A DNA stretch of 64,000 bases from an uncultured bacterium (lineage in GTDB: Bacteria; Bacillota; Clostridia; Lachnospirales; Lachnospiraceae): contig CANRVD010000004.1 in the NCBI GenBank assembly GCA_947643145.1, positions 1 to 64,000 on the forward strand, written 5' to 3'. Positions 61,904-64,000 of the stretch are shown one piece after another. Under the pieces are notes generated by a model. It saw only the letters and a program-made list of their open reading frames with translations. It had not been told where the DNA came from and searched no databases. Each line of letters opens with the position of its first letter. Position 1 is the stretch's first letter. A program made the position numbers and the translations under genes.

Positions 61904-63043
61904 CTAATACCCTATACATTCCTTAAGCCAGTCGCTTGTTACATAGTTTGCCACATTTCCATAGGTATCTGGAGCCACATCATAAATATTCTCAATCGTT
62001 GTATTCGTGTTTAAAATATCCTGCGTGATCAGTGTTGCCGGCATTTCAATATAGTTTGTCGCATCCGCAGAGCCGGGTGCTGTGATTGCATCATAATCAC
62101 CATTTAGCTCCAATGCGAGAATCCTTACTCCCTGCTCTCCGTTTGCCTTAAAATCCGTGCAGGCACACGCCTTCCACTGAGAATCTGCCTCAAGCATATA
62201 CTGAATGTCCATATTGCAGATGTCCACGGAAACAAGGGGAATGTCTTTCCCTGATTCCTTCAGTGCCTGATAACAGCCCTGCGCATAGGCATCATAGGCC
62301 ACCCAGATGGCATCAATACCGCCTTCTTCATAACGCATAAGCGTTGCCTCCATCACATCATGCATGGAAGCGGTGGCATTGTTATAATCCGTAGGTCCAA
62401 TCACCTCTACCGTGTTAATCTTTCCTGCTGCTTCAAATTCCTGATAGCCTGTCTCGCGGCGGTCAAATGCCGCAATATAGTTTGGGCCCACCCATACCTT
62501 TAAGATGTTTACTGTTTCTTTATCCGGGCACAGATCTTCACAGATGTAATCTAAAAGACCTGTTGCAAAACCCGCATCGTCCTGAAAGAACTGTGTCACG
62601 CCATCAATCGTCTGCACCTGACCTGAAGCATCCTTAAACTGCGTATCAAAGGTGACAATCTTTAAGTCAGGATAATCCTGCAAAAGCTTCGTCAAAAATG
62701 TGTAAGAATAGTCCTGCCCTCCATGTGACAAATACAAGCCGTCATAGTCTCCTGCCGCACAAGTGCTGATATAGTTTTGGAATGTGGTGTCATCCCCATC
62801 CGAAAAGAAAATATCACAGGTCATCCCAAGATTTTCTGCCGTTTTCTTGCACTGATTCGCACATAGCTGGAAAATTTCGCTGGACGGCATATTCAATATG
62901 TATGCAATCTTCTTTCCCGATACCGGAGAGTTTTGTGTGTTCCCCATCGGCTCCGTCTTATCTCCCGCTGGCTTCGTTCCACAACCAGTCATCACCAAAA
63001 GCAGTATCACTATCATGCAAACCGCACCTAATCGTCTCTTCAT
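61904..63043 (-). CDS. Sugar-binding lipoprotein of an ABC importer
   Basis: A 379-residue extracellular lipoprotein, signal MKRRLGAVCMIVILLLVMTG with lipobox MTGC at Cys21. The mature part has the type I periplasmic-binding fold (LacI-like), with KIAYILNMPSSEIFQLCANQ at the first strand and DAIWVAYDAYAQGCYQAL and TDFKANGEQGVRIL further on. It delivers a sugar or similar molecule to the permease; identity unknown. TTCAT-type start with a GAGCAAAGCAG site is weak but the context supports it. It is the first gene of the operon. Confidence 0.88.
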   Translation of the reverse strand: MKRRLGAVCMIVILLLVMTGCGTKPAGDKTEPMGNTQNSPVSGKKIAYILNMPSSEIFQLCANQCKKTAENLGMTCDIFFSDGDDTTFQNYISTCAAGDYDGLYLSHGGQDYSYTFLTKLLQDYPDLKIVTFDTQFKDASGQVQTIDGVTQFFQDDAGFATGLLDYICEDLCPDKETVNILKVWVGPNYIAAFDRRETGYQEFEAAGKINTVEVIGPTDYNNATASMHDVMEATLMRYEEGGIDAIWVAYDAYAQGCYQALKESGKDIPLVSVDICNMDIQYMLEADSQWKACACTDFKANGEQGVRILALELNGDYDAITAPGSADATNYIEMPATLITQDILNTNTTIENIYDVAPDTYGNVANYVTSDWLKECIGY

Positions 63044-63172
63044 TTCTGCTTTGCTCCTTTTCCTCTATCAATTTATTCCATCCCCATTTACTAATCTCCT
63101 CGTATTTTATATAAATGCGGCCCTGTCATGGAAATGCTTACCTTGAATTTATGAATGGCATAATTTTTCTCC

Positions 63173-63754
63173 TTAATCACCGATATCCGTATGTCCCTGC
63201 TCAAATTCCCACTGAAGCCCATACTTATCAATAAAATAGAAATACTTTGTATTCCCCAAAATATCTGCTGCCTTCTGCTTTGCCTCTGCATCCCTTTCCT
63301 TCTTCTGATCAAAGTAATAAAAATCAGAAGGCTCTGTTTTACTGATTTGATATACCTTATAATCTTTTGTCGTATTGATCAGCGTCACGTCGGGCTGCGC
63401 TTTTATATATTCAAACGCTTCTTCAATATTAACTACCTTCAGCGCTACATGCCTTGCACCGCTGATATCATTCGCCTTGAAAATAACTGGCTCTTTTCGT
63501 CCCTCGGGATAGTGGTAGCACATTAACTCAATAGTGAACTTCGTTCCCGGTACATCCATGAAGCCGATGGATACGTCACCCTCCTCTGCCTCCTTAATGA
63601 ACCCTCCCGCCTGAAAAAAGCCTTTGTTTTTCCAGTGAGGGATATGCTGATTCGGAACTGCGCCCAAAATCCTCTCATAATACCCAAACGCTTCCTCCAC
63701 ATCATCTACGAAAATACATACATGCGATAATCCTGTAAAAATAGGTTTTTCCAT
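63173..63754 (-). CDS. VOC-family (glyoxalase-like) protein
   Basis: A 193-residue protein of the vicinal oxygen chelate fold: GLSHVCIFVDDVEEAFGYYE at the start with a metal-ligand His, GFMDVPGTKFTIELMCYHYP with Glu, and a second half (ISGARHVALKVVNIEEAFEY, FYFIDKYGLQWEFEQGH) with His and Glu. Both halves keep candidate metal ligands. AAGGAGAGTTAAA precedes ATG. It leads the same strand as the sugar transporter, 130 bases ahead, and could be part of that catabolic unit. Substrate not predictable. Confidence 0.8.
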   Translation of the reverse strand: MEKPIFTGLSHVCIFVDDVEEAFGYYERILGAVPNQHIPHWKNKGFFQAGGFIKEAEEGDVSIGFMDVPGTKFTIELMCYHYPEGRKEPVIFKANDISGARHVALKVVNIEEAFEYIKAQPDVTLINTTKDYKVYQISKTEPSDFYYFDQKKERDAEAKQKAADILGNTKYFYFIDKYGLQWEFEQGHTDIGD

Positions 63755-63877
63755 TTTAACTCTCCTTTACTTTTTTAATGCCCCTGTCGCGGCACAATGC
63801 CTCGCCTCTATACTCTCTGCGAAACTATTCAACTAGAAACTCCTTAATGGATTTTCTGCGTTTTTCTTATAATAGCA

Positions 63878-63904
63878 AAAAAACCACTCAAAAAAGTGGT
63901 TTTG
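63878..63904. terminator. Hairpin with A/T flanks
   Basis: AAAACCAC pairs with GTGGTTTT around TCAAAAAA. It lies about 125 bases before the VOC gene on its upstream side and may terminate a transcript from beyond the window. Two ATAATTGG motifs follow as a direct repeat (63907-63944). Confidence 0.5.
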
Positions 63905-64000
63905 GCATAATTGGCCGATTTTCAGGCATAATTGGTTAAATGAAATTTCACAAACCGATTGACAGGCTTATAAATGCAGAACTGCACAGGCAGAACAGAC

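Noticed and set aside
1-64000. tRNA or rRNA genes
   Set aside because: I looked for cloverleaf signatures and rRNA-conserved blocks and recognised none; a dedicated scan could still find one I missed.

Overview
The window looks like a chromosomal segment of a low-GC, Gram-positive anaerobe of the class Clostridia, most likely a Lachnospiraceae member. I infer this from the strong AGGAGG-type ribosome sites, the AT-rich codon use, and families typical of that group (DUF4321, CD3324, RqcH, SpoVB-type flippase, HD-GYP sensors, LytTR/DUF3021 pair). I saw no rRNA, tRNA or CRISPR array.

Layout. 1-4850 is accessory and decaying: a phage tail fibre with an S74 chaperone domain, a candidate type I toxin/antisense-RNA locus, small orphan genes and a frameshifted Nudix gene. 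4857-8000 is a vanG-like cassette on the minus strand: degraded vanW, D-Ala-D-Ser-type ligase, hexapeptide acyltransferase and a soluble VanT-type racemase. 8147-12752 holds two ABC exporter modules with their own regulators (LytTR/DUF3021 and a YtrA-type GntR). 12950-14166 has nested palindromic repeats next to remnants of an OmpR-type regulator and its histidine kinase. 14163-31531 is mostly housekeeping: metF, a LacI-like/HD-GYP sensor, rqcH, a histidinol phosphatase, cysteine desulfurase, a SpoVB-like flippase, an aconitase-family hydratase, pyrBI and fhs. 31569-34171 is again accessory: repeats, gene fragments, and a methyltransferase gene split by a 274-bp palindromic element with a 7-bp target duplication. 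34295-36529 is a BlaI/BlaR1-like pair. 36717-48000 holds two ATP-grasp ligases coupled to ftsK, then uppP, a TepA-like protease, a Gx transporter and a second HD-GYP sensor. 48154-58300 holds pnp, a divergent Ser/Thr kinase/XRE pair, small envelope proteins, a PadR/DUF1700/DUF4097 operon and an alpha/beta hydrolase. 59143-63754 is a sugar ABC transporter operon plus a VOC protein.

Two themes stand out. First, palindromic mobile-looking repeats (families A-D, about 40 to 280 bp) sit between genes. One A element is inserted inside another, one C element interrupts a gene, and half of an A element supplies the last codons and stop of an ATP-grasp gene. Second, several genes keep recognisable N and C termini but have lost their middles (histidine kinase, GNAT acetyltransferase, VanW, DUF4352 lipoprotein, methyltransferase), which suggests ongoing loss by internal deletion. 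The best candidates for something not well described are the convergent toxin/antisense locus at 2.9-3.3 kb, the rearranged vanG-like cassette, and the repeat families. All functions are read from sequence motifs and memory of families; no search was run.
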